Below, piece by piece: positions 8,333-16,614 of a DNA stretch of 64,000 nt. The notes beneath the pieces were generated by a model, which was given only the letters and a program-made list of their open reading frames with translations, was not told the DNA's origin and searched no databases. The first letter of the stretch is position 1, and each line of letters opens with the position of its first letter. The translations under genes were made by a program, and so were the position numbers. This stretch comes from Nocardia pseudobrasiliensis NBRC 108224 (lineage in GTDB: Bacteria; Actinomycetota; Actinomycetes; Mycobacteriales; Mycobacteriaceae), in the NCBI RefSeq assembly GCF_001613105.1, contig NZ_BDBS01000032.1:101929-165928 (forward strand). The letters run 5' to 3'.

Positions 8333-9442
8333 GTGACGGCCCCTGGTGAACCGACCGGCGGCTCCGCCCCGGAAGGTCGGGGCCGGTTCCGCTGGGTGAA
8401 ATGGGTGCTCGGCGTTGCCGTATCGGCTTTACTCGTCGCCGAGGGCGTATATCTGTGGCCCCGTTTGCACGAATCGTGGCGAAGCCTCACCGAAATCCAT
8501 TGGGGCTGGGTCGCGGTCTGCATCGTCATGCAGGCGGTGTCCATGAGTGGATATGGTCGCATTCAGAAACAATTGCTGCATGCGGGCGGCGTGGATGTGA
8601 GCCAGCGCAAATCCGTGGCAGTGGTCTACGGCGCCACGGCGATATCGGTGACCCTGCCCGCCGGACAGGTGTTCTCCACCGCGTTCACCTATCGGCAGAC
8701 CAGGCGCTGGGGTGCGAGCCCGGTGCTGGCCTCCTGGCAGCTGGCCATGTCGGGTGTGGTCGCCGCCGCGGGCATGGTGCTGCTCGGCGTGGGCGGCGCG
8801 GTGCTGGTGGGCAATCAGATCGGACCGTGGAAGGTGGTTCTGCCGCTGGCCGGCGTGGTCGCGCTCGTGTGGGCGGGAAACTACGTCTCCCGCCATCCCG
8901 GCGCCGTGCGCGCGCTGGCGCATCGGGTCCTGCACCTGGTCAACCGGATTCGCCGGCACCGGCCCGACGACGGCATCGATACGGTCGCGGAGATGCTCAA
9001 TCAGCTCGAATCGGTGGACCTGGGTCGCCGCGACGGCGCGCTGGTCGCGTTCTGGGCGCTGGTGCATCGCCTCGGCGATGTCGCCTGCCTGGCCGCGGCC
9101 TGCTACGCGGTGGGCGCGGATCCCCGGCTGGCCGGTGTGCTGATCGTCTTCAGCGTCGGCAAGGCGGTCGGCACGATTCCGCTCGCGCCCGGCGGACTGG
9201 TCTATGTCGAACTCACCCTCGTGGCCAGCCTCTCGGCCGCCGCGGGTCTGCCCTTCGCGCAGGCGGTTTCGGCCGCCTTCGTCTACCGGTTGGTCAGCCT
9301 GATCCTGGTGGCCATCGTCGGCTGGATCGTCTTCGCGTTCCTGTTCCGCAAGCCGCAGGCCGAGGACGCGGAATTCGAGAAGGAGTTCGAGCAGCGCTCG
9401 ACGATACTGTCCCGGCCGAACGACGACGCGCAGACCGGGTGA
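8333..9442 (+). CDS. lysylphosphatidylglycerol synthase transmembrane region-like (UPF0104) membrane protein
   Basis: A 369-residue polytopic membrane protein resembling the flippase half of MprF (UPF0104/YbhN). Some eight hydrophobic segments are seen, with the family's S-V-T-L-P-A-G-Q-V and T-I-P-L-A-P-G-G-L-V-Y-V-E motifs at about residues 105-112 and 283-295. The C-terminal aminoacyl-transferase domain of full MprF is absent, so it probably moves a lipid or related molecule rather than aminoacylating it. The substrate is unknown. It starts four bases after the cyclase stop and is followed 35 bases later by a DUF3054 gene. The GTG start is supported by the TAGGCT box. Confidence 0.85.
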   Translation: MTAPGEPTGGSAPEGRGRFRWVKWVLGVAVSALLVAEGVYLWPRLHESWRSLTEIHWGWVAVCIVMQAVSMSGYGRIQKQLLHAGGVDVSQRKSVAVVYGATAISVTLPAGQVFSTAFTYRQTRRWGASPVLASWQLAMSGVVAAAGMVLLGVGGAVLVGNQIGPWKVVLPLAGVVALVWAGNYVSRHPGAVRALAHRVLHLVNRIRRHRPDDGIDTVAEMLNQLESVDLGRRDGALVAFWALVHRLGDVACLAAACYAVGADPRLAGVLIVFSVGKAVGTIPLAPGGLVYVELTLVASLSAAAGLPFAQAVSAAFVYRLVSLILVAIVGWIVFAFLFRKPQAEDAEFEKEFEQRSTILSRPNDDAQTG

Positions 9443-9465
9443 CCGGACCGCCACGCCGGCCCTAT

Positions 9466-9471
9466 TACCCT
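9466..9471 (+). promoter_or_regulatory. -10 box TACCCT of the DUF3054 gene
   Basis: TACCCT lies six bases before GTG 9478 in the short gap after the flippase-like gene, again predicting a leaderless mRNA. Confidence 0.5.
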
Positions 9472-9477
9472 GTCGGC

Positions 9478-9855
9478 GTGAAGAAACTGGTGCCGTTCGT
9501 GCTCGACGCCCTGCTGGTGATCGTCTTCTGCGCGATCGGCCGGCGCAGCCACGGCGAGGGTGTGCTGTCCGGTCTGTTACGCACCCTATGGCCCTTCGGC
9601 GCCGGCCTGCTCATCGGCTGGGCACTGGCGCTGTGGCTGTTCGCGGGCAGCGAGTGGACCCGCGCGATAAGGCGTTTCGACGGTCGGCGGCTGTGGCCGA
9701 CGGGGGTGGTGATCTGGCTGAGCACCCTGATCGGCGGGATGGCGCTGCGCGTACTCAGCGGTCAGGGCACCGCGATCAGCTTCATTCTGGTCGCGGGTTC
9801 GGTACTGGCCTTCTTCCTGCTCGGCTGGCGTGGCGCGTGGAAGGCGCTGAGCTAG
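9478..9855 (+). CDS. DUF3054 small membrane protein
   Basis: A 125-residue protein with four predicted membrane helices. It shows the DUF3054 pattern: D-A-L-L-V-I-V-F-C-A-I-G-R-R-S-H-G-E-G near the N terminus, a L-W-P-F-G-A-G-L-L-I-G-W helix, and G-V-V-I-W-L-S-T-L-I-G-G-M-A-L-R. The family is widespread in actinobacteria; its function is not known. The GTG start at 9478 is set by the -10 box six bases upstream. It converges with the PBP-like lipoprotein gene, only four bases separating the stop codons. Confidence 0.85.
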   Translation: MKKLVPFVLDALLVIVFCAIGRRSHGEGVLSGLLRTLWPFGAGLLIGWALALWLFAGSEWTRAIRRFDGRRLWPTGVVIWLSTLIGGMALRVLSGQGTAISFILVAGSVLAFFLLGWRGAWKALS

Positions 9856-9859
9856 CGGC

Positions 9860-11548
9860 TCATTTGTCGTCCGGCGCGGCCAGCGACTGCAGCATCCGCG
9901 CGGCCATGCGCGCGGTGGCGTCGCCGGAATCCACATCGTCGATATGGATCGCGAAGGCCAGATCGCCCATGGTCCCGATCAACCAGCCCGCGCCACCCGC
10001 GGTCGCGGAGAAGGCGCTGACATCGGCGTAGCGTCGCAGGCTCGTCAGTTCCGGACCGCCCGCGGCGTCGCGCAGCATGCCGCGCAACCGATCGACGACC
10101 TCACCGGGCAGCGGGGCCAGTTCGGCCTCGGTGGTGGCCGGGCGGCCGATTTCGATCATGGGCGGGGCGACCGAACCGCGCGCGACCGTGGCCGCCGCGA
10201 TCGCCATCCCGAAGGGGCTGGCCAGAATCGGATCGTTACTGCCCTGCCGGACCTGTTCGACACCGCGCCCGCCGATCGGTAACCGGCCGGTGGTCTGATC
10301 CAGACCCGGCACCTTGAAGCCGATGCCGACGCCGAGCGTGGCGGCCGCCTCGGCCATGTCCTGGACCGAAACGTCCTGGGGCGCCTTCTTCTTCACGATC
10401 GCGGCGACCTGTTTGAACAGCTCGTTCATGCCGCCGGTCGGATACGCGCCGGTGAAGGCCACCGAACCCTGGGCGCTGGCGTAGGTGTTCTGGGCGGCGG
10501 CCACCACCGCGCCGGTGGACGGCTGGACGGCCACGATCGAGGCCGCGGTGCCCGCGCTGACCACGGCGTCCTCGACCGCGCGCTGTAACCGCTGATCCAT
10601 CGTGGCGGCGATATTCGGTCCGGGCGGGCCCTGCTGCCCGGCCAGCTGGGTGACCAATTTGCCGTCGGGCTCGAACATCTGCACACCCCAACCGGCATGC
10701 TGATCCCGATTCTCCTGCCACACCTTGCGCAGCGCGTCCAGCAGTGGCGACCAGATCCGGCGATCCGCGGCGATCAGCTGTGGCTGCTTCTCCATCACCA
10801 CACCGGGAATCGGGGCCATGCGCGGTTGCAGAATCGCGAAATCGTCCTCGCGCAGATTCACCGCGATGACCGGCTTGCCCTGCGCGGCGGCCAGCTGCTG
10901 CATCAGCGCAGGGCCGGTGATCAAAGGGGCCACCGGCGCAATCGCGTCGGCGAGGGCATTGGTGGACGCGACGGGGTCGGAGGTCTTGGTCGGATCCAGC
11001 TTGACGACGTTGATGGTCTGCTCGCTCATCAGCGTCGCGCCCGCGTTGTCGTCGACCTTCGGCGAGGGCACGGCATCGGTCTTGACCAGCTTGACCGAAC
11101 GCTTGTAGTCCAGCTGCGGCATCACCACGGTCGGATCCCAGGAGATTCGCCAGCCGATGGCCAGTTTGCGAATGCTGCCCTGCAGATCGTAGGTCCAGTC
11201 CTTGCCCGGCCCGAAGTTCCAGTCGGCTTTCAGGTTGAACATGGCCGAATCGGCGTCCAGGCCGATGTACTGCACGACGCCGTAATCAGGTTTGCCGGGA
11301 TTGAGCCCGCCGAACATCTGCTTCAGCGTCGCCTCGGCCCCACTGGGGTAGGAGGTCAGCTGCGCCGCACCGACGGCGTCCTGTTTGTCCAACAGTTCCA
11401 CGAAGCGGTTGACGATGCCCTGCGGGTCGTTCGGTTTGTCGTGAAAACCGCATGATCCCATCGCAATAGCCAGGGCAGCCGTCGCCCCGACTGCCGCTGC
11501 GCCGCGAAGGCGAAAGCGGCGGGATCCCCACACATCCATATCGCCCAC
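9860..11548 (-). CDS. penicillin-binding-protein-like lipoprotein lacking catalytic motifs
   Basis: A 562-residue protein with an N-terminal export signal ending in a weak lipobox (A-M-G-S-C33), an NTF2-like (MecA_N-type) domain at about 38-150, and a region from about 300 that follows the order of a class B transpeptidase domain. The expected P-G-S-x-x-K active-site segment is replaced by P-T-G-G-M-N-E-L-F-K (residues 370-379), and no K-T-G is seen where the sequence reads S-A-T-A-G-G-A-G-W-L. The helix A-S-P-F-G-M-A-I-A-A-A-T is still recognisable. It resembles Rv2864c-type PBP lipoproteins but is predicted to be inactive as a transpeptidase. A structural or regulatory role is an inference. 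ATG 11539 is a possible start three codons in. Confidence 0.8.
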   Translation of the reverse strand: MGDMDVWGSRRFRLRGAAAVGATAALAIAMGSCGFHDKPNDPQGIVNRFVELLDKQDAVGAAQLTSYPSGAEATLKQMFGGLNPGKPDYGVVQYIGLDADSAMFNLKADWNFGPGKDWTYDLQGSIRKLAIGWRISWDPTVVMPQLDYKRSVKLVKTDAVPSPKVDDNAGATLMSEQTINVVKLDPTKTSDPVASTNALADAIAPVAPLITGPALMQQLAAAQGKPVIAVNLREDDFAILQPRMAPIPGVVMEKQPQLIAADRRIWSPLLDALRKVWQENRDQHAGWGVQMFEPDGKLVTQLAGQQGPPGPNIAATMDQRLQRAVEDAVVSAGTAASIVAVQPSTGAVVAAAQNTYASAQGSVAFTGAYPTGGMNELFKQVAAIVKKKAPQDVSVQDMAEAAATLGVGIGFKVPGLDQTTGRLPIGGRGVEQVRQGSNDPILASPFGMAIAAATVARGSVAPPMIEIGRPATTEAELAPLPGEVVDRLRGMLRDAAGGPELTSLRRYADVSAFSATAGGAGWLIGTMGDLAFAIHIDDVDSGDATARMAARMLQSLAAPDDK

Positions 11549-11817
11549 TCTTCACTCTTGTCACTTCTGCAACAAGACCAACGGTACCCGAAGGAGTCGC
11601 CAGCGACGCCACCACGACGCCGCCCGCATTCTCCATGCTCAGAGACCACAATAGTGCCCGTTTCAACACATCCGCGGGACCGGTCGCGCAATCGTTAGCC
11701 GTGTTCACTGAATTGCCATCTCGACGTCGTTCTCCCAGGGCGGAACCCGCGCGTCCGATTTCGACGTAATCTTGTAATCACTGAAACAGTTCTTGCACAA
11801 GCAAGTGAGGTAGCACG

Positions 11818-12423
11818 ATGAGACACGGATATCGAGGACGCGGATTCGGCCGTCCGGGCGGCTGGCAGCAGGCCGATCTCCCCGACGCCGCGGAGGCGCC
11901 GGACTGGTTCGCGGGAAGATTGCCCGCCGACTGGTTCGCCGGGCCGCCGACCATCGAGATCGATCGGGACGAGATCGTGGTGATCGGCGAACTGCCCGCA
12001 CCCGCGCCCGGACCGGTCGATGCCGAACAGCCCGCCGACGCCGAACCTCCGACGGGCGAGGTGCCCAAGGCCACCCGCGAGGGTCAGGTCGCGCGGTTCC
12101 GCGAGACCACCCGGCCCGCCCGCATGCAGATCGCTCAGGAGGCGCAGGCCCGCTACGGCCGCAGCGTCGCGTGGGGCGTCTCGGTCGACGGTGAGCGAAC
12201 CATGTTCACCCATTTGGCCGTTCCGGTCATGACCCGACTGCGCCAGCCCGAGCGCAAGGTGCTCGACACGCTGGTCGACGCCGGAGTCGCCCGCTCCCGC
12301 GCCGACGCCCTGGCCTGGACGGTGAAGCTGGCAGGTAAGCACGCCGAGGAATGGCTCGGGGAACTGCGGGAGGCCATGCGCAAGGTCGACGATCTGCGCG
12401 CCGAGGGCCCACGCGGGCTCTGA
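11818..12423 (+). CDS. actinobacterial hypothetical protein
   Basis: A 201-residue protein I cannot assign. The first 75 residues are Gly/Pro/Asp-rich with two copies of a D-W-F-A-G motif (about residues 28 and 40), suggesting a disordered lead. The second half is compact and charged: A-R-Y-G-R-S-V-A-W-G-V-S-V-D-G-E-R-T, then V-M-T-R-L-R-Q-P-E-R-K-V-L-D-T-L-V-D-A-G and A-R-S-R-A-D-A-L-A-W, which reads like a small helical, possibly ribbon-helix-helix-like, unit. No signal or membrane segment is seen. The ATG is preceded by GAGG at a good distance. The 269 bases upstream hold the divergent promoters for this gene and the PBP-like gene; I see no clear operator there. Confidence 0.75.
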   Translation: MRHGYRGRGFGRPGGWQQADLPDAAEAPDWFAGRLPADWFAGPPTIEIDRDEIVVIGELPAPAPGPVDAEQPADAEPPTGEVPKATREGQVARFRETTRPARMQIAQEAQARYGRSVAWGVSVDGERTMFTHLAVPVMTRLRQPERKVLDTLVDAGVARSRADALAWTVKLAGKHAEEWLGELREAMRKVDDLRAEGPRGL

Positions 12424-12440
12424 CCCGGCCGCAGACGGAC

Positions 12441-12446
12441 TAGATT
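12441..12446 (+). promoter_or_regulatory. -10 box TAGATT of aroQ
   Basis: TAGATT lies six bases before ATG 12453 in the 29-base gap after the preceding gene, so aroQ probably has its own leaderless transcript. Confidence 0.55.
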
Positions 12447-12452
12447 GGCCCC

Positions 12453-12884
12453 ATGGCGCCGATCCTCGTGCTCAACGGACCGAATCTCAATATGCTCGGC
12501 ACCCGCCAGCCCGAGGTGTACGGCTCGGAGACCCTCGACGACGTCGTCGAGCTGTGCCGTAAGACCGCCGCCCGCTTCGACCGGGAGATCGTCGCCTTCC
12601 AGTCGAATTCCGAAGGGGCCCTGATCGATCGCATCCACGCCGCCCGCGGAGCCGAATCGGCCATCGTGATCAACCCGGGCGGCCTGACCCACACCTCCGT
12701 GGCACTACGCGACGCCCTGGTGATCCCGGAGGTCCCGATCGTGGAGGTGCACATCTCGAATGTGCATGCACGCGAACAATTCCGACACCACTCCTACATC
12801 TCCCCCATCGCAACGGCCGTAATAGCCGGAATGGGCATCCAGGGCTACGCGGCCGCGGTCGAATACCTCTGCCTACGCGCCTGA
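12453..12884 (+). CDS. aroQ: type II 3-dehydroquinate dehydratase
   Basis: A 143-residue enzyme for the third shikimate step, dehydrating 3-dehydroquinate to 3-dehydroshikimate in the cytoplasm. The type II hallmarks are complete: N-G-P-N-L-N-M-L-G at the N terminus, R18 and Y23 of the flexible lid, N74-P-G-G-L-T-H80, and H100-I-S-N-V-H-A-R-E followed by R111. Length is normal for the family. It is not beside other shikimate genes here. The ATG is set by the -10 box six bases upstream, and a strong hairpin terminator follows 32 bases after the stop. Confidence 0.97.
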   Translation: MAPILVLNGPNLNMLGTRQPEVYGSETLDDVVELCRKTAARFDREIVAFQSNSEGALIDRIHAARGAESAIVINPGGLTHTSVALRDALVIPEVPIVEVHISNVHAREQFRHHSYISPIATAVIAGMGIQGYAAAVEYLCLRA

Positions 12885-12916
12885 TCCCCGCCCTACATCC
12901 CCTTCCGCGTGTCCTG

Positions 12917-12950
12917 GAGGCCCGCGGGACTTCATGCTCCCGCGGGCCTC
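12917..12950 (+). terminator. hairpin terminator after aroQ
   Basis: A perfect 12-bp stem (12917-12928 pairs with 12939-12950, built on GAGGCCCGCGGG) with a 10-base loop. No U-run follows, as is usual for actinobacterial terminators. Confidence 0.65.
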
Positions 12951-13180
12951 GATTCCCCGCGGGACTTCACGCCCTCACGGACCTGACTCCCTGCGGGACT
13001 TCACGCCCCGCGGACCCGTGATGTCCTGCCGGACTTCAAGTCTTCCGCGGGCCTTCACCTCCGCGGCTGCGCCTCATTTTCCCCGAGAGAGCCCCCCTAA
13101 TTTCCCCCGAGGGAGAGCCCCTCGTTTCCCCCAGGGCCCCTTCATTTTCCCCGCCGAAGGCGGGGATCTTGTCCATCCCT
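12951..13180. repeat. degenerate short repeats in an intergenic region
   Basis: The 349-base gap between aroQ and the ABC operon holds two families of imperfect repeats and no convincing gene. From about 12922 to 13040 the phrase cggacttcacgcc recurs in altered forms about six times. From about 13073 to 13150 a C-rich phrase of the type tttccccCgagggagagccc recurs roughly every 22-24 bases, three to four times. Open frames across it are low complexity and were not called. Confidence 0.5.
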
Positions 13181-13182
13181 GA

Positions 13183-13202
13183 ATGTAGTAGATATGCTAC
13201 AT
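13183..13202. promoter_or_regulatory. candidate operator of the ABC/Xre operon
   Basis: ATGTAG and CTACAT form a perfect inverted repeat with an 8-base spacer, about 30 bases before the first gene of an operon that ends in a small Xre-type regulator. A second pairing, GTAGTA here with TACTAC nearer the start codon, is also possible. Autoregulation by the operon's own regulator is an inference. Confidence 0.45.
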
Positions 13203-13233
13203 CCCATCCTCGGAATACTACGGAGGGGTGGGG

Positions 13234-14166
13234 ATGACGATAGGGGACGACATCGTGCTCGACGTTCGCGGCCTGCGGATGCGCTACGGCACGCGAGATG
13301 TCCTGCACGATGTGACCTTTCAGGCACACAGCGGCGAGGTGCTGATCCTGCTCGGGCCCAATGGCGCGGGTAAGACGACCACCATCGAGGTGCTGGAGGG
13401 TTTCCGAATGCGTTCCGCCGGTGAGGTGTCGGTCCTCGGCGCCGATCCGGCGCACGGGCGCGAGGACTGGCGGGCGCGCGTGGGCGTGGTGCTGCAGTCC
13501 TGGCGCGATCACGGCCGCTGGCGGGTCCGCGAACTACTCGCCCACCTGGGCGCCTACTACGCGCCGTATTCCACATCCGCCATCCGAAGGCCTTGGGACA
13601 CAGACGAACTCATCGCCACCGTCGGCCTGACCGAGCAGAGCGACAAGAAGATCGCCATGCTCTCCGGCGGCCAGCGCCGCCGCCTCGATGTCGCGATCGG
13701 CATCGTCGGCCGCCCCGAACTGCTGTTCTTGGACGAGCCGACCGCCGGATTCGATCCACAGGCCCGCCGCGAATTCCACGATCTGATCCACCGCCTCGCC
13801 GACGACCAGCAAACCACCATCATGCTCACCACCCACGATCTGGACGAGGCCGAGAAACTCGCCGACCGCATCCTGATCCTCGCGGGCGGGCGCATCATCG
13901 CCGACGGTTCGGCCGACGAGCTGTCGCGCCGCATCAAGGGCGAGGCCGAGATCCGCTGGACCCGCGACGGCCAGCGCTTCGTCCACACCACAACCGAATC
14001 CACGAAATTCGTCTACGAGCTGTTTCAGCAGTACGGCGAACAGATCGGCGAGCTCGAGGTGCGCCGCGCCTCCCTGGAGGACACCTACATGACCCTGGTG
14101 CACCGCTTCGAATCCGGACAGGGCGATACCGATATCCGCGCCCTCGAGGAGGTGTCGGCCCGATGA
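13234..14166 (+). CDS. ABC exporter ATP-binding protein (CcmA/DrrA type)
   Basis: A 310-residue nucleotide-binding subunit. Walker A G-P-N-G-A-G-K-T-T, signature L-S-G-G-Q-R-R-R-L and Walker B E-L-L-F-L-D-E-P-T are intact, followed by the switch His in T-T-H-D-L-D-E-A. A C-terminal extension of about 90 residues after the ATPase core is typical of exporters with ABC-2 permeases. I choose ATG 13234 because GGAGG lies about seven bases upstream; the in-frame GTG at 13228 is too close to it. The stop overlaps the permease start (ATGA), and the gene is the first of a three-gene unit ending in an Xre regulator. Substrate unknown. Confidence 0.93.
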   Translation: MTIGDDIVLDVRGLRMRYGTRDVLHDVTFQAHSGEVLILLGPNGAGKTTTIEVLEGFRMRSAGEVSVLGADPAHGREDWRARVGVVLQSWRDHGRWRVRELLAHLGAYYAPYSTSAIRRPWDTDELIATVGLTEQSDKKIAMLSGGQRRRLDVAIGIVGRPELLFLDEPTAGFDPQARREFHDLIHRLADDQQTTIMLTTHDLDEAEKLADRILILAGGRIIADGSADELSRRIKGEAEIRWTRDGQRFVHTTTESTKFVYELFQQYGEQIGELEVRRASLEDTYMTLVHRFESGQGDTDIRALEEVSAR

Positions 14167-15014
14167 CTCCGATCGTGACGGCGGTCCGCTCGGGTGTGCT
14201 GCGCGGACTGATCGAGACGCGCCAGATGCACAGCAACGGCATGGATCTGTTCACCCAGTACTTCTGGCCGATCATCCTGCTTGTGACACTGTTCTTCATG
14301 CGCAACGGGCACTTTCAGGCCACGGGCATCGGATTGGGCTCACTCGCGCTGCCCGGCGCGCTGGGCATGCTGCTCGCCTCCAGCGGCCTACTCGGCATCT
14401 CACAGTTCCTGGCCGTGGACCGCGAGGACGGAACGCTGTTGCGGGCCAAGGCGACTCCCAACGGAATGGTCGGCTATCTGATCGGCAAGATCGTCTCGAT
14501 CTCGACCACGGTGCTGCTGCAGTTCGTGATCGTGCTCACGCTCGGCGGAATCATCGTCGGCGGACTGGATGTGGGCCGGGTGAGCTCCTGGGTCACCATG
14601 ATCTGGGTGTTCTTATTGGGCATGCTGGCGACGCTGCCGCTGGGCGCGGTGCTGGGCTCGCTGTTCGAGAGCCCGCGGACCGTCGGGTTCGTATCGTTTC
14701 CGATCATGGGTCTGTTCGCCATCTCGGGGATCTTCTATCCGATCACCTCGCTGCCCGGCTGGGTGCAGGTGCTCGCCGAGGTCTTTCCGATCTACTGGCT
14801 GGGGCTGGGCATGCGCGCGGCGCTGCTGCCGGACGCGGCCGCGGTCGTGGAGATCGGGCACTCCTGGCGGCTGTGGGAGACGTTCGGGGTGCTGAGCGCG
14901 TGGACCGTCGCGGGTCTGCTCATCGCGCCGATCGTGTTGCGCCGTATGGCCCGCCGGGAGTCCGGCTCGAGTGTGGCCGCCCGGCGCGAGAGGGCGATGC
15001 ATCGTGCCTACTGA
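14163..15014 (+). CDS. ABC-2 type permease
   Basis: A 283-residue membrane protein with six predicted helices in the ABC-2 arrangement, including the conserved segment around P-I-M-G-L-F-A-I-S-G-I-F-Y-P before the last helices. It overlaps the ATPase gene by four bases (ATGA) and should form the exporter with it. The C terminus is Arg-rich. The exported molecule cannot be deduced. The last 11 bases overlap the start of the regulator gene. Confidence 0.9.
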   Translation: MTPIVTAVRSGVLRGLIETRQMHSNGMDLFTQYFWPIILLVTLFFMRNGHFQATGIGLGSLALPGALGMLLASSGLLGISQFLAVDREDGTLLRAKATPNGMVGYLIGKIVSISTTVLLQFVIVLTLGGIIVGGLDVGRVSSWVTMIWVFLLGMLATLPLGAVLGSLFESPRTVGFVSFPIMGLFAISGIFYPITSLPGWVQVLAEVFPIYWLGLGMRAALLPDAAAVVEIGHSWRLWETFGVLSAWTVAGLLIAPIVLRRMARRESGSSVAARRERAMHRAY

Positions 15015-15246
15015 GGTCATCTACAACCGCATCGCGATGCTGCGCGCCGAGCGCGGCATCTCGCGGCGACAGTTGGCCGAGGCGCTCGGGGTGCACTATC
15101 AGACCGTCGGCTATCTCGAGCGCGGCGAGTACAGCCCGAGCCTGCATCTGGCGCTTCGGATTTCGGAATACTTCGAGGTGCCGATCGAAGTGATCTTCTC
15201 GGTCCGGCCGTTCCCGCGTTTGGGGTCGGACAGCGAGAGCGCCTGA
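15004..15246 (+). CDS. small Xre/Cro-type HTH regulator
   Basis: An 80-residue protein that is almost entirely a helix-turn-helix domain of the YozG type: R-I-A-M-L-R-A-E-R-G-I-S-R-R-Q-L-A-E-A-L-G spans helices 1-2 and V-H-Y-Q-T-V-G-Y-L-E-R-G-E-Y-S-P-S is the recognition helix and turn. The GTG start at 15004 overlaps the permease gene by 11 bases, so it is translated as part of the exporter operon and probably controls it. The inverted repeat at 13183-13202 is a candidate binding site. It converges with the imine-reductase-like gene, four bases apart. Confidence 0.85.
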   Translation: MPTEVIYNRIAMLRAERGISRRQLAEALGVHYQTVGYLERGEYSPSLHLALRISEYFEVPIEVIFSVRPFPRLGSDSESA

Positions 15247-15250
15247 GGTT

Positions 15251-16123
15251 CTACTTGCGAATCCCACGGATCAGCTCATAGACGGTGGCCGAACCGTCGA
15301 CCTCGCGATTGGCCTCCACACCTCTACGCCAAACCCGCTGTGCCGCATGCGCGATGGTCGCGTCCACGCCGACCTCCTCGGCGGCGTCGATGACGTGCTG
15401 CGCCCCGGCGTCCATCATCCTGTAGCTCGCCAGATCGCCCCAGCCTCCGGCCTTCGCGCCGGTCGCGTACTCGGTCATGAAGAACGGGAACGCCTCGTTG
15501 GAGCGCAGCGCGTAGGGCAGGAACTGCTCGATATCGCTGCCCGAGTTCTCGATCAGCGCCAGCGCCTGCTGATAGCCGAGCATCCACGGATGGAAGATCG
15601 TGAGCAGGGCCTGGTAGAAGACCTGGGACAGACCGTCGTCCGCGCCCAGGTACTCCTGCGGGCTCAGCGGCCGCAGCAGTTCGGTGTGGGCGTCGAAGAC
15701 CTCCTTCGGACCGCTGTAGAACAGGTAGGACGCCGGATGGGTGATGTTGTCACCGGCCGACATGAAGCCGCCGGAGATGAACTCCGCCCCGTGTGAGCGC
15801 ACCCAGGCCGCGCCCTTGCGGGCGTTCTCCGGCGAATCCGAGGACAGATTCGCGATCACCTTGCCGGGTAGCCGGTCCACGACCGGGCCGAGCACGTCGT
15901 ACATCGCGTCGTAGTGGGTGAGGCTGAGCACGATCACCTCGTTGGCGTCGAGCGCCTCGGCGAGGGTGGCGGCGCGGGTCGCGCCCAATTCGGCCATGGC
16001 CTCGGCCTTACCGGCACTGCGGTTCCAAACCGTTACCGCGACACCGGCTTCCAGGAAGGCCCGCACCATCGACTGTCCCATCGGCCCGAGGCCGACGACG
16101 GTGACGGATCGATGTTCTGACAT
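15251..16123 (-). CDS. imine-reductase-like NAD(P)-binding oxidoreductase
   Basis: A 290-residue enzyme of the 6-phosphogluconate/beta-hydroxyacid dehydrogenase superfamily, closest in pattern to bacterial imine reductases. It has the Rossmann motif V-V-G-L-G-P-M-G-Q at residues 9-17, the cofactor-phosphate-contacting W-N-R-S, an I-A-N-L-S-S-D-S-P-E-N-A-R segment, and L-F-Y-S-G-P-K-E-V-F-D-A-H, all as in imine reductases of this length. The catalytic Lys of classical hydroxyacid dehydrogenases is not obvious. ATG 16123 has GGAGGAG at a good distance. It is divergent from an HxlR regulator, which probably controls it. Confidence 0.85.
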   Translation of the reverse strand: MSEHRSVTVVGLGPMGQSMVRAFLEAGVAVTVWNRSAGKAEAMAELGATRAATLAEALDANEVIVLSLTHYDAMYDVLGPVVDRLPGKVIANLSSDSPENARKGAAWVRSHGAEFISGGFMSAGDNITHPASYLFYSGPKEVFDAHTELLRPLSPQEYLGADDGLSQVFYQALLTIFHPWMLGYQQALALIENSGSDIEQFLPYALRSNEAFPFFMTEYATGAKAGGWGDLASYRMMDAGAQHVIDAAEEVGVDATIAHAAQRVWRRGVEANREVDGSATVYELIRGIRK

Positions 16124-16255
16124 GGTGTTGCTCCTCCGCGATTCGATCGTTTCCCTGCTGCACAGATATTCACCGCAGCTCAGGAGGCCTGCAATAACGC
16201 ACTTTCGGATGTGGTTGCTTACCCTGAGGTACGAAATACGGTCAGGAGGGTTGCG

Positions 16256-16612
16256 GTGACGACGGGTAGTGGCGTGGATCACGAGGACGTATGCGGCATG
16301 TCGGTGGCCATCGATGTGGTCGGCGGTAAGTGGAAGCTGCATCTGATGTGGGTGCTGGCCGGCGAGCCGCAGCGGTTCGGGCAGATTCGCGCGCTGCTGA
16401 GCGGGGTGAGCGAGAAGGTGCTCACCGAGAATCTGCGCCATCTCGAGGCCGCGGGCGTGGTGCGGCGGGAGATCTATCCCGAGGTGCCGCCGCGGGTGGA
16501 GTATTCGCTGACCCCGATCGGCCAGGAGCTCAGCCGGGCGCTGCGGCCGCTGGAGGAGTGGGGCGATCGGCACCGCGACCATGTGCTCGGGCGCACGCTG
16601 ACCGTGGTCTGA
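16256..16612 (+). CDS. HxlR-family winged-helix regulator
   Basis: A 118-residue regulator with the HxlR domain: a cysteine in E-D-V-C-G-M at the start of the domain, then V-V-G-G-K-W-K-L, R-F-G-Q-I-R-A-L-L, S-E-K-V-L-T-E-N-L-R-x-L-E and Y-S-L-T-P-I-G-Q-E-L. HxlR proteins sense electrophiles or oxidants, often through this cysteine. GTG 16256 is chosen because AGGAGG ends six bases upstream. The 132-base divergent region with the imine-reductase-like gene is the likely operator region; a short TACC..GGTA palindrome before the Shine-Dalgarno is one candidate. It ends two bases before the convergent glycerate kinase stop. Confidence 0.88.
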   Translation: MTTGSGVDHEDVCGMSVAIDVVGGKWKLHLMWVLAGEPQRFGQIRALLSGVSEKVLTENLRHLEAAGVVRREIYPEVPPRVEYSLTPIGQELSRALRPLEEWGDRHRDHVLGRTLTVV

Positions 16613-16614
16613 GG

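Noticed and set aside
12895..13180. CRISPR-like array in the repeats after aroQ
   Set aside because: The repeats are short, degenerate and unevenly spaced, without unique spacers or cas genes.
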